From Pseudomonas sp. Leaf48 (GTDB taxonomy: Bacteria; Pseudomonadota; Gammaproteobacteria; Pseudomonadales; Pseudomonadaceae): a DNA stretch of 64,000 nucleotides. The notes under the pieces were generated by a model. The model was not told where the DNA came from and ran no database searches. It was given only the letters and a program-made list of their open reading frames with translations. Numbering within the stretch: position 1 is the first letter of the stretch; every line of letters starts with the position of its first letter. Below, in pieces: positions 53,296-62,416 of this stretch. Made by a program: the position numbers and the translations under genes. Where the stretch lies: assembly GCF_001421885.1 (NCBI RefSeq), contig NZ_LMLH01000031.1, positions 175,441 through 239,440 of the forward strand, given 5' to 3'.

Positions 53296-53895
53296 ATGGC
53301 GAAGAACACAGCCGAGCGGGTCAACATCGTCGAATCTCAGGTGTTGTCCCACAACTGGTATCTGTTGAAGAAAGTCACCTTCGATTACCTGCGCAATAAC
53401 GGCGACTGGCAGCGTCAAAGCCGGGAAGTCTACGATCGAGGCAATGGTGCGGCGATTCTTTTGTACAACCGGGAAAAGCGCACCGTTGTGCTGACCCGCC
53501 AGTTTCGCCTGCCGGTGTTCGTCAACGGTCACGACGGCTTGTTGATCGAGGTGGCGGCCGGCCTGCTGGAGGGGGCTGCGCCCGAAGAGCGTATTCGTGA
53601 CGAAGCCGAGGAAGAGACCGGTTACCGCGTGCACCACGTGCAGAAGGTCTTCGAGGCGTACATGAGCCCAGGCTCGGTGACAGAAAAGCTGCACTTCTTC
53701 ATTGCTCAATACGATGCGTCGTCGAAGGTCAGCGATGGCGGAGGGCTGGAAGAAGAAACCGAGGAACTGGAAGTGCTGGAGTGGACATTCGAGCAAGCGC
53801 TGGCAGCATTCGAGCGCGGCGAAATCTGCGACGCCAAGACCATTATGTTGTTGCAGTACGCGGCCATGAAAAACCTCTTCGCGCCCGCGCGCTAG
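53296..53895 (+). CDS. nudK: Nudix hydrolase, GDP-mannose pyrophosphatase NudK type
   Basis: A 199-residue Nudix protein. REVYDRGNGAAILLYNREKR and the Nudix box region GLLEGAAPEERIRDEAEEET with the final GYRV fit NudK, which hydrolyses GDP-mannose to GMP and mannose-1-phosphate. AYMSPGSVTEKLHFF is another conserved segment. The ATG at 53296 is chosen for family length, although the ribosome-binding site is weak; an in-frame ATG at 53260 would add 12 residues. Confidence 0.87.
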   Translation: MAKNTAERVNIVESQVLSHNWYLLKKVTFDYLRNNGDWQRQSREVYDRGNGAAILLYNREKRTVVLTRQFRLPVFVNGHDGLLIEVAAGLLEGAAPEERIRDEAEEETGYRVHHVQKVFEAYMSPGSVTEKLHFFIAQYDASSKVSDGGGLEEETEELEVLEWTFEQALAAFERGEICDAKTIMLLQYAAMKNLFAPAR

Positions 53896-53949
53896 ACGAC
53901 TCCCCGCTTGCAGGCGACAGGACCTCGAGCCTTGCACCGCACTTGCGGC

Positions 53950-54095
53950 CGTCATCGCCGGCAAGCCAGCTCCCACACAATTGCGGTGTTCGTTGCTCTC
54001 GGAGTTTGACGCCGATCTGTAGGGGCCGGCGTGCTGGCGATTGGACCACAAGCCTTGCATCCCACCCCAGGCCACCATCGCTGGCAAGCCTGGTC
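53950..54095. repeat. Decayed REP-like fragments
   Basis: Three partial copies of a GCCGGCAAGCCAGCTCC-type repeat: about 53954-53978, an inverted copy at 54018-54042 (TGTAGGGGCCGGCGTGCTGG) and a third at 54075-54092. Together they fill the nudK-ogt gap. They are divergent from the other palindromes in the window. Confidence 0.6.
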
Positions 54096-54102
54096 TTGCG
54101 AA

Positions 54103-54615
54103 TCAGAAACCCGGCAGGCGCGCGGTTCCAGGCCACTGCCCGCCTTCAAGGGTGAGCAGCAATTGCTTGGCCTCGAGCCCCCCGGCAAACCCGGTCAGCT
54201 TGCCCGAGGCGCCAATCACCCGGTGACAGGGCGCCACGATCGAAATCGGATTCTTGCCATTCGCCGCACCCACCGCGCGGACTGCCGCCGGGTTGCCGAT
54301 CTGTTCGGCGATCTGGCTGTAGCTGCGCGTCTCGCCGAACGGGATGGTCAGCAGCGCCGCCCAGACCTTCTTCTGAAACTCCGTCCCGACAAAGTCCAGC
54401 TCCAGGTCGAAGCAATGGCGGGTACCGGCAAAATATTCGCGCAACTGCCCTGCGGTGCGGATCAGCACCGGATCGTCCGGCGCCTCGCGCATTGGTCCGA
54501 GCCGCACCCGCCCGGGTTTGTCGTTTTCCCAGAGGATGGCCGCCAGTCGTGAACCGTTCGCCACCAGCTTCAGATCGCCGACCGCAGACGCAAAGGTGGT
54601 GCAGGTGTAGGTCAT
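54103..54615 (-). CDS. ogt: Methylated-DNA-protein-cysteine methyltransferase
   Basis: A 170-residue suicide DNA repair protein that removes O6-methyl from guanine. The active-site motif PCHRVIG (C130) is intact, with FQKKVWAALLTIPFGETRSY and AVGAANGKNP, typical of Ogt/AdaB-like proteins. The ATG at 54615 (MTYTCTTFASAVGDLK) fits the family length; a longer in-frame start at 54678 would add 21 residues of unlikely sequence. It is divergent from ggt. Confidence 0.93.
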   Translation of the reverse strand: MTYTCTTFASAVGDLKLVANGSRLAAILWENDKPGRVRLGPMREAPDDPVLIRTAGQLREYFAGTRHCFDLELDFVGTEFQKKVWAALLTIPFGETRSYSQIAEQIGNPAAVRAVGAANGKNPISIVAPCHRVIGASGKLTGFAGGLEAKQLLLTLEGGQWPGTARLPGF

Positions 54616-54752
54616 GCCGCAGGCCGCGCCGAATTGCTGAACAGCTGTCAAGCATACCGCCTCGAAGGGGAGGCGCAATACGCAAAGCCGACCATACTTG
54701 CCTACTGCTCCTCAAGCGCTCCCCTGTTCAATAACAAGAAGAGACCGACTCA

Positions 54753-56480
54753 ATGAAGTACGAACCTTTTTCCAAATCGCTGATTGCGACCTCATTGGCG
54801 CTCAGCTGCCTGACGGCCCAAGCGGCCTCCGTAGCCCCGGTTGCCGGCGAAAACGGCATGGTGGTCACCGCCCAGCATCTGGCCAGCCATGTTGGCGTGG
54901 ATGTGCTGAAGAACGGCGGCAACGCTGTGGATGCCGCCGTGGCTGTGGGTTATGCGCTGGCGGTGGTTTACCCTGCGGCCGGTAACCTCGGTGGCGGTGG
55001 TTTCATGACCATCCAGCTCGCGGACGGACGCAAGACTTTCCTCGATTTCCGCGAAAAGGCCCCACTGGCCGCCACCGCGAACATGTACCTCGACAAAGAG
55101 GGCAATGTAGTCCCGGACCTGAGTACCCGTGGCCACCTGGCGGTCGGCGTGCCGGGCACGGTGTCGGGCATGGAACTGGCATTGTCCAAGTACGGCACCA
55201 AGCCACGTAAAGAGGTGATCGCCCCGGCCATCAAGCTCGCCGAAGACGGTTTCGTGCTGGAACAGGGTGACGTCGAACTGCTGGAATACGCCACCGACGT
55301 GTTCAAGAAAGACATCAAGGATTCCGGCTCGATCTTCCTCAGCAACGGCGAACCGATGCAGGTCGGGCAGAAACTGGTGCAGAAGGACCTGGGCAAAACC
55401 CTGCGGGAAATCTCCGAAAAAGGCACTGATGGTTTCTACAAAGGCTGGGTCGCCGACGCCATCGTCACTTCAAGCCAGGCCAACAAGGGCATCATTACCC
55501 AGGCCGACCTGGACAAATACAAGACCCGCGAACTGGCGCCGATCGAATGTGATTACCGTGGCTACCACGTGGTCTCGGCACCGCCACCGAGCTCCGGGGG
55601 CGTGGTGATCTGCCAGATCATGAATATCCTCGAAGGCTATCCAATGAAGGAATTGGGCTATCACTCGGCCCAGGGCATGCACTATCAGATCGAAGCGATG
55701 CGCCATGCCTACGTGGATCGCAACAGCTACCTCGGCGACCCGGATTTCGTGAAGAACCCGATCGCCCACCTGCTGGACAAAAACTACGCGACCAAGCTCC
55801 GTGAGGCGATCAATCCGCAGAAGGCCGCGGTATCCAGCGAGCTCAAACCGGGTGTAGCCCCCCACGAAGGCAGCAACACCACCCACTATTCGATCGTCGA
55901 CAAATGGGGCAACGCGGTGTCGGTGACCTACACCCTCAACGACTGGTTCGGCGCCGGGGTCATGGCCAGCAAGACCGGGGTCATCCTCAACGATGAAATG
56001 GACGATTTCACCTCGAAAATCGGCGTGCCGAACATGTACGGCCTGGTTCAGGGCGAAGCCAACGCCATCGCCCCGGGCAAGGCGCCGCTGTCGTCCATGA
56101 GCCCGACCATCGTCACCAAGGACGGCAAAGTGGTGATGGTGGTCGGCACCCCAGGCGGCAGCCGGATCATCACCGCAACCTTGCTGACCATGCTCAACGT
56201 GATCGACTATGGCATGAACATTCAGGAAGCGGTCGACGCACCGCGTTTCCACCAGCAATGGCTGCCGGAGGAAACCAACCTGGAGTTGTTCACCACCAGT
56301 CCCGATACGGTGAAGTTGCTGGAAAGCTGGGGCCACAAGTTTGCCGGTCCCCAGGACGCCAACCACCTGGCGGCGATCCTCGTCGGCGCACCGTCCCTGG
56401 AGGGCAAGCCGGTGGGCAAGAACCGCTTCTACGGGGCCAACGATCCACGGCGTAACACCGGGCTGTCGCTGGGTTATTGA
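54753..56480 (+). CDS. ggt: Gamma-glutamyltransferase
   Basis: A 575-residue periplasmic Ntn-hydrolase that cleaves gamma-glutamyl bonds, for example in glutathione. A signal peptide covers residues ~1-25 (SLIATSLALSCLTAQA). The self-processing catalytic threonine is T376 in NTTHYSIVDKWGN, and GNLGGGGFM and the PLSSMSPTIV stretch are family landmarks. The proenzyme would be cut into large and small subunits before T376. It precedes an isochorismatase-like hydrolase on the same strand. Confidence 0.95.
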   Translation: MKYEPFSKSLIATSLALSCLTAQAASVAPVAGENGMVVTAQHLASHVGVDVLKNGGNAVDAAVAVGYALAVVYPAAGNLGGGGFMTIQLADGRKTFLDFREKAPLAATANMYLDKEGNVVPDLSTRGHLAVGVPGTVSGMELALSKYGTKPRKEVIAPAIKLAEDGFVLEQGDVELLEYATDVFKKDIKDSGSIFLSNGEPMQVGQKLVQKDLGKTLREISEKGTDGFYKGWVADAIVTSSQANKGIITQADLDKYKTRELAPIECDYRGYHVVSAPPPSSGGVVICQIMNILEGYPMKELGYHSAQGMHYQIEAMRHAYVDRNSYLGDPDFVKNPIAHLLDKNYATKLREAINPQKAAVSSELKPGVAPHEGSNTTHYSIVDKWGNAVSVTYTLNDWFGAGVMASKTGVILNDEMDDFTSKIGVPNMYGLVQGEANAIAPGKAPLSSMSPTIVTKDGKVVMVVGTPGGSRIITATLLTMLNVIDYGMNIQEAVDAPRFHQQWLPEETNLELFTTSPDTVKLLESWGHKFAGPQDANHLAAILVGAPSLEGKPVGKNRFYGANDPRRNTGLSLGY

Positions 56481-56547
56481 GGCTTGTGTTTAAAAGGGGG
56501 CGGCCCTATGGTCGTCCCCCTGTTCAACGACATTTCAAGGAGGAATC

Positions 56548-57081
56548 ATGGCCACCGCGCTGCTTGTCATCGACGTCCAGCAGGCTCTGAGCTGCGGCGA
56601 ATACGAGTGCTTCGACATCGCCCGGGTCATCAATACGATCAACGACCTGTCTGCCCGGGTGCGCAAGGCCGGGTTGCCGGTAGTGCTGATCCAGCACGAG
56701 GAAGAGGGCGGTCCTTTCACCCATCAAACGCCCGGCTGGCAACTGGCCGAAGGGCTGCAAACCGCAGCCGGTGACCTGCGTGTACGCAAGACCACCGGGG
56801 ATTCGTTCTACCAGACCAATCTGCAGAAACTGCTGCCCGCGCAGGACTTCGAACGCCTGATCATCTGCGGTCTGCAAACCGACTATTGCGTCAACGCCAC
56901 GGTGCGCCAGGCCTTGAAACTGGGTTACGACGTGGTGCTGGCGGCCGACGCGCACTCGACCATGGACAACGGTACCCTCACCGCCGAAGACATCATCGTC
57001 GAACACAACAAGGACCTGGCACACCTGACCGGTTCGGTTGCGCGCATCGATGTGATACCCGCCCAAGACATCCACTTCTGA
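56548..57081 (+). CDS. Isochorismatase-like cysteine hydrolase
   Basis: A 177-residue cysteine hydrolase. The catalytic triad is visible: D9 (LLVIDVQQA), K81 (RVRKTTGDSF) and C114 (LQTDYCVNATV), as in nicotinamidases and related amidases. It starts 67 bases after ggt and has AAGGAGGAATC directly before ATG. The substrate is not determined; nitrogen-containing small amides are typical for the family. A LuxR-type regulator follows. Confidence 0.9.
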   Translation: MATALLVIDVQQALSCGEYECFDIARVINTINDLSARVRKAGLPVVLIQHEEEGGPFTHQTPGWQLAEGLQTAAGDLRVRKTTGDSFYQTNLQKLLPAQDFERLIICGLQTDYCVNATVRQALKLGYDVVLAADAHSTMDNGTLTAEDIIVEHNKDLAHLTGSVARIDVIPAQDIHF

Positions 57082-57174
57082 ATCACCGCAATCCCACCTA
57101 CACGGGGGTGGACGTTGTTGCTGCGGCTGTGGCATGTTCGAAAAATCAGTCATGTAGCCAGCAGGATCAAAATA

Positions 57175-58197
57175 ATGGGGGAGGGTGACAAGGTCAGCGC
57201 AACGATGCCAATGACCACGCTAAAGGCGTTCAACCGCTGTGTATTGCACCTGGGCCAGTTGGCGCGCGATGGCGGTGCCTGCGGGTTCATCGCCGATGGC
57301 CTGCAGTCGTTCGCGGAACTTGTGCCTTTCACCTCTGCCTGGTGGGGCGAAATGTCCACACCGGGGATCGATGTTCCCCCGCAAAGCTGGATGCACGGGC
57401 GCATCAACCTGCCCGAATCCTTTGCCGCCGAATGGCATCCAGTGGCGGCCAACGACAAATTTTCCCACGACACCCTGAGCCAACCCGGCGAGGTGTTGCG
57501 CGACACCGGCTTCAACGACCCGTGCGAAGCGGTTAACGACTTCGCCCGGCGCTACGATCTTTTTCACCTGATGTGCGTTACCTACGAGTTGCCCGAAAGC
57601 GGTTTGATGTTCTTCGTCTGTCTCTACCGGGGCGAGCACGAACAGGCCTTCGATGAAATCGAGGCGCAGCTGTTTTCGGCTTTCTGCGATCACCTGTTCC
57701 AGTCATGGCGGTTTCAGGTGCAGGACATGATTCGCTTCGACACCGGCAACGGCGCCAGCGATTTCGGTGTCGCGCGCAGGGATGGCAGCCTGCTGTTTGT
57801 CGGCGCCCACCTGTGCGCCGCGATCCAGCGCGAGGTACCCGGCTGGAGCGGCTCGATGCTACCGGCGCAGGTGATCGCGCAACTGCACAAGGCACCCTGC
57901 GTGACTCGTTTGGGCCGCTGCGCGCTGACCCTGAGCTCCAACGCCGAACACGTCATCCTGTCCCTCGAAGCCCCCACAGGCGGGGAGGGCCTGGCACCGC
58001 GGGAGCGCACCGCAGCCATGCTGTTCGCCGCGGGCCACTCCTACAAGGAAATCGCCAAGCTACTCGCCCTGAGCCCTGCCACCGTGCGCACCTACCTGCG
58101 CAATTGCTACTTGCAGCTGGGGGTGAAAAGCAAGGTGGAGCTGGGCTCTGCGCTGCGTTTACCGAACTCGCCAGCGGAGTTTGCACGCAAGGATTGA
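57175..58197 (+). CDS. LuxR-family transcriptional regulator
   Basis: A 340-residue regulator with a C-terminal LuxR-type helix-turn-helix (residues ~275-335: APRERTAAMLFAAGHSYKEI, AKLLALSPATVRTYLRN). The first ~260 residues form a domain I do not recognise; it is not an obvious autoinducer-binding domain of acyl-homoserine-lactone receptors. The ATG at 57175 has AGGA 9 bases upstream; ATGs at 57205 and 57211 and a TTG at 57115 are possible alternatives. It could control the neighbouring ggt/hydrolase or amidohydrolase genes. Confidence 0.85.
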   Translation: MGEGDKVSATMPMTTLKAFNRCVLHLGQLARDGGACGFIADGLQSFAELVPFTSAWWGEMSTPGIDVPPQSWMHGRINLPESFAAEWHPVAANDKFSHDTLSQPGEVLRDTGFNDPCEAVNDFARRYDLFHLMCVTYELPESGLMFFVCLYRGEHEQAFDEIEAQLFSAFCDHLFQSWRFQVQDMIRFDTGNGASDFGVARRDGSLLFVGAHLCAAIQREVPGWSGSMLPAQVIAQLHKAPCVTRLGRCALTLSSNAEHVILSLEAPTGGEGLAPRERTAAMLFAAGHSYKEIAKLLALSPATVRTYLRNCYLQLGVKSKVELGSALRLPNSPAEFARKD

Positions 58198-58252
58198 ATG
58201 TCGCGGATTGTGAACTGCTGCGATTGATTCTGTGGTTTATCAGTCCAATTGC

Positions 58253-58268
58253 CTATCAGTTCTGATAG
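58253..58268. promoter_or_regulatory. Short palindrome upstream of the RHS gene
   Basis: Perfect inverted repeat CTATCAG (58253-58259) / CTGATAG (58262-58268) with a TT centre, 67 bases upstream of the RHS start. It may be an operator. It has no T run, so a terminator is less likely. Confidence 0.3.
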
Positions 58269-58335
58269 TTCCAGTCGTGGGTAAAGTATTTGATACTCAT
58301 CTCCTTCAGCTTTGGTTCTGAAGGAGTAGACGCTC

Positions 58336-59478
58336 ATGACCTGTCCACCTGAAGCGATTCTGCGCAAATATCAGTACGACGCATTGGATCGACTTGCCAG
58401 CGATACACTGACGGATATTTCCGTGCGGAAGCGCTTTTACTGTCGTAGTCGTTTGTCTACCGAAGTACAAGGAGCTGTTACCTATTCACTGTTCCAAAGT
58501 GGTGATCAGTTGTTGGCGCAACAGCGATTTCACGGCGCGATACGTGAAGCCATATTAATAGCCACTGATCAGCAACGTTCGGTTTTGCGTAGCGTTGATG
58601 TCAATGCGCCCGAAGCCAGTGCCTATACGCCCTATGGCCATCGCTCTGGTAGAGATGAGTTTACCAGTCTGCTGGCATTCAACGGCGAATGGCGGGATGC
58701 ATTGACTGGGCACTATTTGTTGGGCAACGGGTATCGGGCGTTTAATCCGGTGTTGATGCGGTTTAACAGTTCGGACAGTTTCAGTCCGTTTGGGAAGGGG
58801 GGAGTGAATGGGTATGCCTATTGTCAGGGGGATCCGATCAACAATAGCGATCCGACTGGGCATATGATTTTGCCAAGCAGAGTTAAAACGTTGGTCTCGG
58901 GGTGGTTAGGGAAAGTCAGAGCCAACTTGCGTGTTCGAGTCGGAGAGTCAATGCATAATTATTACTCTGTCGGGCCAGCCGCGATCAAGGAACTGGGTAT
59001 TCGCACAATAAACCCACTCGATCCGATGTCTGGACCAGGCAATAAACTAGGGAGTTATTCAACGAGGTACGCTGATGAACCGGGAGTCAGATACCAAGAA
59101 TACAGCTCCGGCGTGACCCGCAGCACAGTGCTTGATCCAACACCAGCCCAAGTACTGTTCGATGCTACACCAGGCTCAGAACTTGATCGCATTTATATGA
59201 ACCCGCGACATCCGCAGCACCTAGAAGTACACCATGTGCATCAGCGAAGTTCCCAAAGAAATATTAGCAATCATTTATCTGTTCCGAACCCAGCCACGAC
59301 CAATACTAATGGAATTCGTGAACCTAGCCTTGTATTTGCGCGAATTGATAGCGGGCTGGGGGGTGATATCCCAGGTGTTATGCCAAGCCAGTTGCTTCGT
59401 AGGATCACGTCTGGACGTATACCGGGCGTATCCCCAGCAGCAATACAGCGGCGATACCCTCAGTTTTTTTTCCGCTGA
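58336..59478 (+). CDS. Orphan RHS core protein with unrecognised C-terminal domain
   Basis: A 380-residue protein with RHS-repeat-associated core features: RKYQYDALDRLASDTLTD at the start, then YTPYGHRSGRDEFTSLLAFN, YLLGNGYRAFNPVLMRFNSS, GGVNGYAYCQGDPINNSDPT and DPTGH (172-176). The following ~204 residues are unrelated to the core, less GC-rich by eye and carry clustered histidines (H299, H300, H302 in EVHHVHQRSS). In RHS proteins the segment after DPxGx is usually a variable toxin tip. No immunity gene follows. AAGGAG lies 9 bases before the ATG. The tail is unidentified. Confidence 0.8.
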   Translation: MTCPPEAILRKYQYDALDRLASDTLTDISVRKRFYCRSRLSTEVQGAVTYSLFQSGDQLLAQQRFHGAIREAILIATDQQRSVLRSVDVNAPEASAYTPYGHRSGRDEFTSLLAFNGEWRDALTGHYLLGNGYRAFNPVLMRFNSSDSFSPFGKGGVNGYAYCQGDPINNSDPTGHMILPSRVKTLVSGWLGKVRANLRVRVGESMHNYYSVGPAAIKELGIRTINPLDPMSGPGNKLGSYSTRYADEPGVRYQEYSSGVTRSTVLDPTPAQVLFDATPGSELDRIYMNPRHPQHLEVHHVHQRSSQRNISNHLSVPNPATTNTNGIREPSLVFARIDSGLGGDIPGVMPSQLLRRITSGRIPGVSPAAIQRRYPQFFFR

Positions 59479-59493
59479 AATTTTCAGAGTAAT

Positions 59494-59595
59494 GGAGGGT
59501 CGGGCTCGCCAGTAATAGTGCTTTATACCCACTTGTGCAAATTTGAGCCGGAGGGTTGCCACCTTTGCATAACCATACTATTTACCCGACCCTCC
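59494..59595. repeat. Inverted repeat spanning ~100 bp after the RHS gene
   Basis: Perfect 11-bp arms GGAGGGTCGGG (59494-59504) and CCCGACCCTCC (59585-59595) enclose about 80 bases. They may be ends of a small mobile-element remnant or a long hairpin; no gene lies inside. The rest of 59479-59777 has no recognised gene. Confidence 0.4.
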
Positions 59596-59777
59596 TCATT
59601 TGCAGAGGTCCATTCCAACGCTGCGCCCTATAGGGTAGGCCCTGTCTATCAAGGGCTTGCGCAGTCGCTTGCGGCCGTTTCAAAACAATAGGAACAGTGT
59701 TGGCCAAGCTGGCGCTGCAGGCCATTGCGCAAACCGCTACTTCCCGATTCGCCCAATAATAATCAGAGAGCGTTCCG

Positions 59778-61520
59778 ATGCAGCGATTCATTCCCAATCT
59801 GTTGGCCGCCGCGCTGGCCTTGTCCTCGGTGCACGCCATGGCGGCCGCGGACCTTGTGCTGTTCAACGGCAAGGTATTCACCGCCGAACCCGGTCAAGGA
59901 CTGGTACAGGCCGTCGCGGTGCAAGACGGCAAGATTCTGAAAGTGGGCAGCGATGCCGAAATCAATGCCCTGGCCGATGCCAGTACCCAGCGCATCGACC
60001 TGGCGGGCAAAGTGTTGATGCCGGGCATGATCGATACCCACAGCCATCCCGTCTCGGGCGCTTTCGACAGCATGAAGGCCAACCTGCTGGACGAGGTCAA
60101 ACCCTTGCCGGAACTGGAGCAATGGTTGATCGAAGAAGACAAGGCCGGGCGTGCCCGGTCCGGTGATGTGATCAGCGTGGCCGGGGTCAGTTCGGCCTAC
60201 TGGGAGAAAAGCCGTGAGCTCGGCAAAGTGTTCAACCAGGGGCGCTGGGCGGATCAACCGATTGTCTTCGGCGGCATCGACGGCCACACCGGTTGGGCCA
60301 ACAACGCGATGCTCAAGCGTCTGAACATCGACGCGGCACTGGTCAAGAGCCTGCCGGAGAAAGAGCGCAGCTTCGTCGGCCATGAAGCAGACTTCACCCC
60401 TAACGGATACTTCGCCGAATCGCGCTGGGACGTGGTGCGCAACGGTATTCCGGCGCCCAGCCCGGAGGCCATGCTCAAGGCCGCTCGCGAGGCGGTGAAG
60501 ATCAACAATCAATTCGGTGTCACCGCCTGGATGGATGCGGCGGCGAACGGTGGCAGTGAAGATTCGCTGTTCGACTTCCATGCCACCGCCGAAAGTGTCG
60601 GCGTGCTGCCGCTGTACAAGGAGCTGGCGCAGAGCGGCGAACTCAGCGCCCACGTCGCCGCGTTGATGGTCACCAATCCGAAGAGCAAACCCGCCGACCT
60701 GGAGGTGATCGCCACGGTGATGAAGCAATTCGAGGGCGTGCCTAACCTGACGTTCCCCGGCGTGAAGATATTTGTCGACGGTATTCTCGAGTTCCCGGGG
60801 CAAACAGCGGCGGTCGTGGTGCCGTACAAGAACAGCCACAAGGACGGTCAACTGCTGACCGACCCGGCGCATTTCGGCGAACTGGTCGTGGCGGCAGAAA
60901 AACGCGGCTGGATCGTGCACATGCACGCCGTCGGCGACCGCGCGGTGCGTGAAGCGCTCAATGGCGTGGCGTATGCGCGCAAGCTCAGTCCGACGCCCGT
61001 ACCCCACAGCGTCGCGCACCTGCAACTGGTCAATCCCAAGGAGTTTCCACGCTTCAAGGAACTGGGCGTGATCGCTTCGATGCAACTGCTGTGGGCCACC
61101 GGCGAGTCTTACACCGTTGAACTGGTCAAGCCTTACATCAGCGCCTTTGCCTACGGTTACCAGTATCCCGCGCGGTCCTTGCAAAACGCCGGCGCGACGA
61201 TTGCCGGTGGCAGCGACTGGCCGGTGTCGAGCGCCAACCCGTTCAACGCCATTGCCCAGGCCAGCACGCGCAAAGGTCCGTTGGGCGTACTCAATGCCAA
61301 GGAAAGCATCGACCGTCAGACCATGTTCTACGCCTACACCATCAACGCGGCGAAAACCCTGCGCCTGGAGCAGCAGATCGGTTCGCTGGCACCGGGCAAG
61401 CAGGCCGACCTGATCATCCTCGACCGCGACGTGTTCAAGGTCAGCGATGACGAACTGTTCGAAACAAAAGTCCTGAACACCTTCTTCGCCGGTAAGCAGG
61501 TCTACGCCCCCGCGTCCTGA
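59778..61520 (+). CDS. Periplasmic amidohydrolase (family 3, YtcJ-like)
   Basis: A 580-residue metal-dependent hydrolase with a signal peptide (NLLAAALALSSVHAMAAADL, cleavage near residue 23). Metal-binding and family motifs are H88/H90 in DTHSHP, GGIDGHTGWANNAMLKR, the carboxylated-lysine region GVKIFVDGILEF, HMHAVGDRAV and GGSDWPVSSANPF. YtcJ-like enzymes hydrolyse formyl or other amide groups. The substrate is unknown. It starts a plus-strand set with a TorF porin and an NCS1 permease. Confidence 0.92.
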   Translation: MQRFIPNLLAAALALSSVHAMAAADLVLFNGKVFTAEPGQGLVQAVAVQDGKILKVGSDAEINALADASTQRIDLAGKVLMPGMIDTHSHPVSGAFDSMKANLLDEVKPLPELEQWLIEEDKAGRARSGDVISVAGVSSAYWEKSRELGKVFNQGRWADQPIVFGGIDGHTGWANNAMLKRLNIDAALVKSLPEKERSFVGHEADFTPNGYFAESRWDVVRNGIPAPSPEAMLKAAREAVKINNQFGVTAWMDAAANGGSEDSLFDFHATAESVGVLPLYKELAQSGELSAHVAALMVTNPKSKPADLEVIATVMKQFEGVPNLTFPGVKIFVDGILEFPGQTAAVVVPYKNSHKDGQLLTDPAHFGELVVAAEKRGWIVHMHAVGDRAVREALNGVAYARKLSPTPVPHSVAHLQLVNPKEFPRFKELGVIASMQLLWATGESYTVELVKPYISAFAYGYQYPARSLQNAGATIAGGSDWPVSSANPFNAIAQASTRKGPLGVLNAKESIDRQTMFYAYTINAAKTLRLEQQIGSLAPGKQADLIILDRDVFKVSDDELFETKVLNTFFAGKQVYAPAS

Positions 61521-61551
61521 CCTGCGTACACCCGACACTTTTAAAAAAACG

Positions 61552-61581
61552 GCCAGCCCCTCGTAGCGCGAGGGGCCTGGC
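61552..61581. repeat. Hairpin between amidohydrolase and torF genes
   Basis: Stem GCCAGCCCCTC (61552-61562) / GAGGGGC-CTGGC (61570-61581, one bulge). On the plus strand no T run follows, whereas the minus-strand side has one. It need not end the plus-strand transcript, and may be an mRNA stability element. Confidence 0.4.
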
Positions 61582-61629
61582 TTGGCCATGCCTGAAATTC
61601 CCCGTACGCCATAACAACAAGAGAACTGT

Positions 61630-62370
61630 ATGAACGCACTTTCAGCATTGACCCTCGCAGCATTCGCACTGGCCCCCTTGACCAGCCAGGCCCTGACCCT
61701 CAACGATGATTTCAGCCTGGAGATGACCCTGGGCGTCATCAGCGATTACCGCACCCGGGGCATCTCGCAGACTCTGGGGGATCCGGCAGTGCAGGGCGGC
61801 GCAACGCTGCTGCACAGCAGCGGTCTGTACATTGGCGCCTGGACCTCCAACGTCGATTTCGGCGGCGGCTTCGACACTCGTCAAGAACTTGAGTACTACG
61901 CCGGTTACTACTGGCAGGCCACGGACGCCATCAGCCTGGATCTGGGCTACATCAAGTACGACTACCCGAAAAATGCCGAATTCAACCTCAGCGAGGTCTA
62001 CGCCGTCCTCGACCTGTACGGCGTAAAGCTGGGTGCCTATTACTCCAAGGACACGCCGAACTTCTTCGGCGAGGACCAGGACACCCTTTACACCTACCTG
62101 GGCTACAAAATCGATTTGCCGGCCGAAGTCGGCCTGGACCTGCGCTTTGGGCGAAACGATGTGAATGACCCCGCGTTCTGGTCCGCCAGTGGCGATAGCC
62201 GTGAGTCTTACTACGAGTGGGAAGCCAAGCTGACCCGCGACTTCGTCGGCGTGACCTGGGGGCTGAGCTATGTCGACACTGACCTGTCGAAAAGCGAGTG
62301 CAGCAGTTGGTACGGCTATAACGACCTTTGCTCGGCAACGGTCGTAGCCAGCGCAACCAAGACCTTTTAA
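61630..62370 (+). CDS. TorF-family putative porin
   Basis: A 246-residue outer-membrane protein of the TorF type, defined by a signal peptide followed by a small beta-barrel beginning FSLEMTLGVISDYRTRGISQ. Residues ISQTLGDPAVQGGATLLHSS and LYIGAWTSNVDFGGGFDT are typical, and the aromatic-rich strands end in F (ATKTF), as for outer-membrane insertion. It lies 109 bases after the amidohydrolase gene. Its substrate is unknown; its position suggests it admits the compound handled by the neighbours. Confidence 0.88.
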   Translation: MNALSALTLAAFALAPLTSQALTLNDDFSLEMTLGVISDYRTRGISQTLGDPAVQGGATLLHSSGLYIGAWTSNVDFGGGFDTRQELEYYAGYYWQATDAISLDLGYIKYDYPKNAEFNLSEVYAVLDLYGVKLGAYYSKDTPNFFGEDQDTLYTYLGYKIDLPAEVGLDLRFGRNDVNDPAFWSASGDSRESYYEWEAKLTRDFVGVTWGLSYVDTDLSKSECSSWYGYNDLCSATVVASATKTF

Positions 62371-62416
62371 ATTCCGTCCCTGACAACAAAAACAGTTCCA
62401 CAAAGGAAACACCGTC

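Noticed and set aside
59582..59881. Minus-strand 99-codon frame as a possible immunity gene for the RHS protein
   Set aside because: It runs into the start of the amidohydrolase gene on the opposite strand, has no ribosome-binding site seen, and looks like a shadow.
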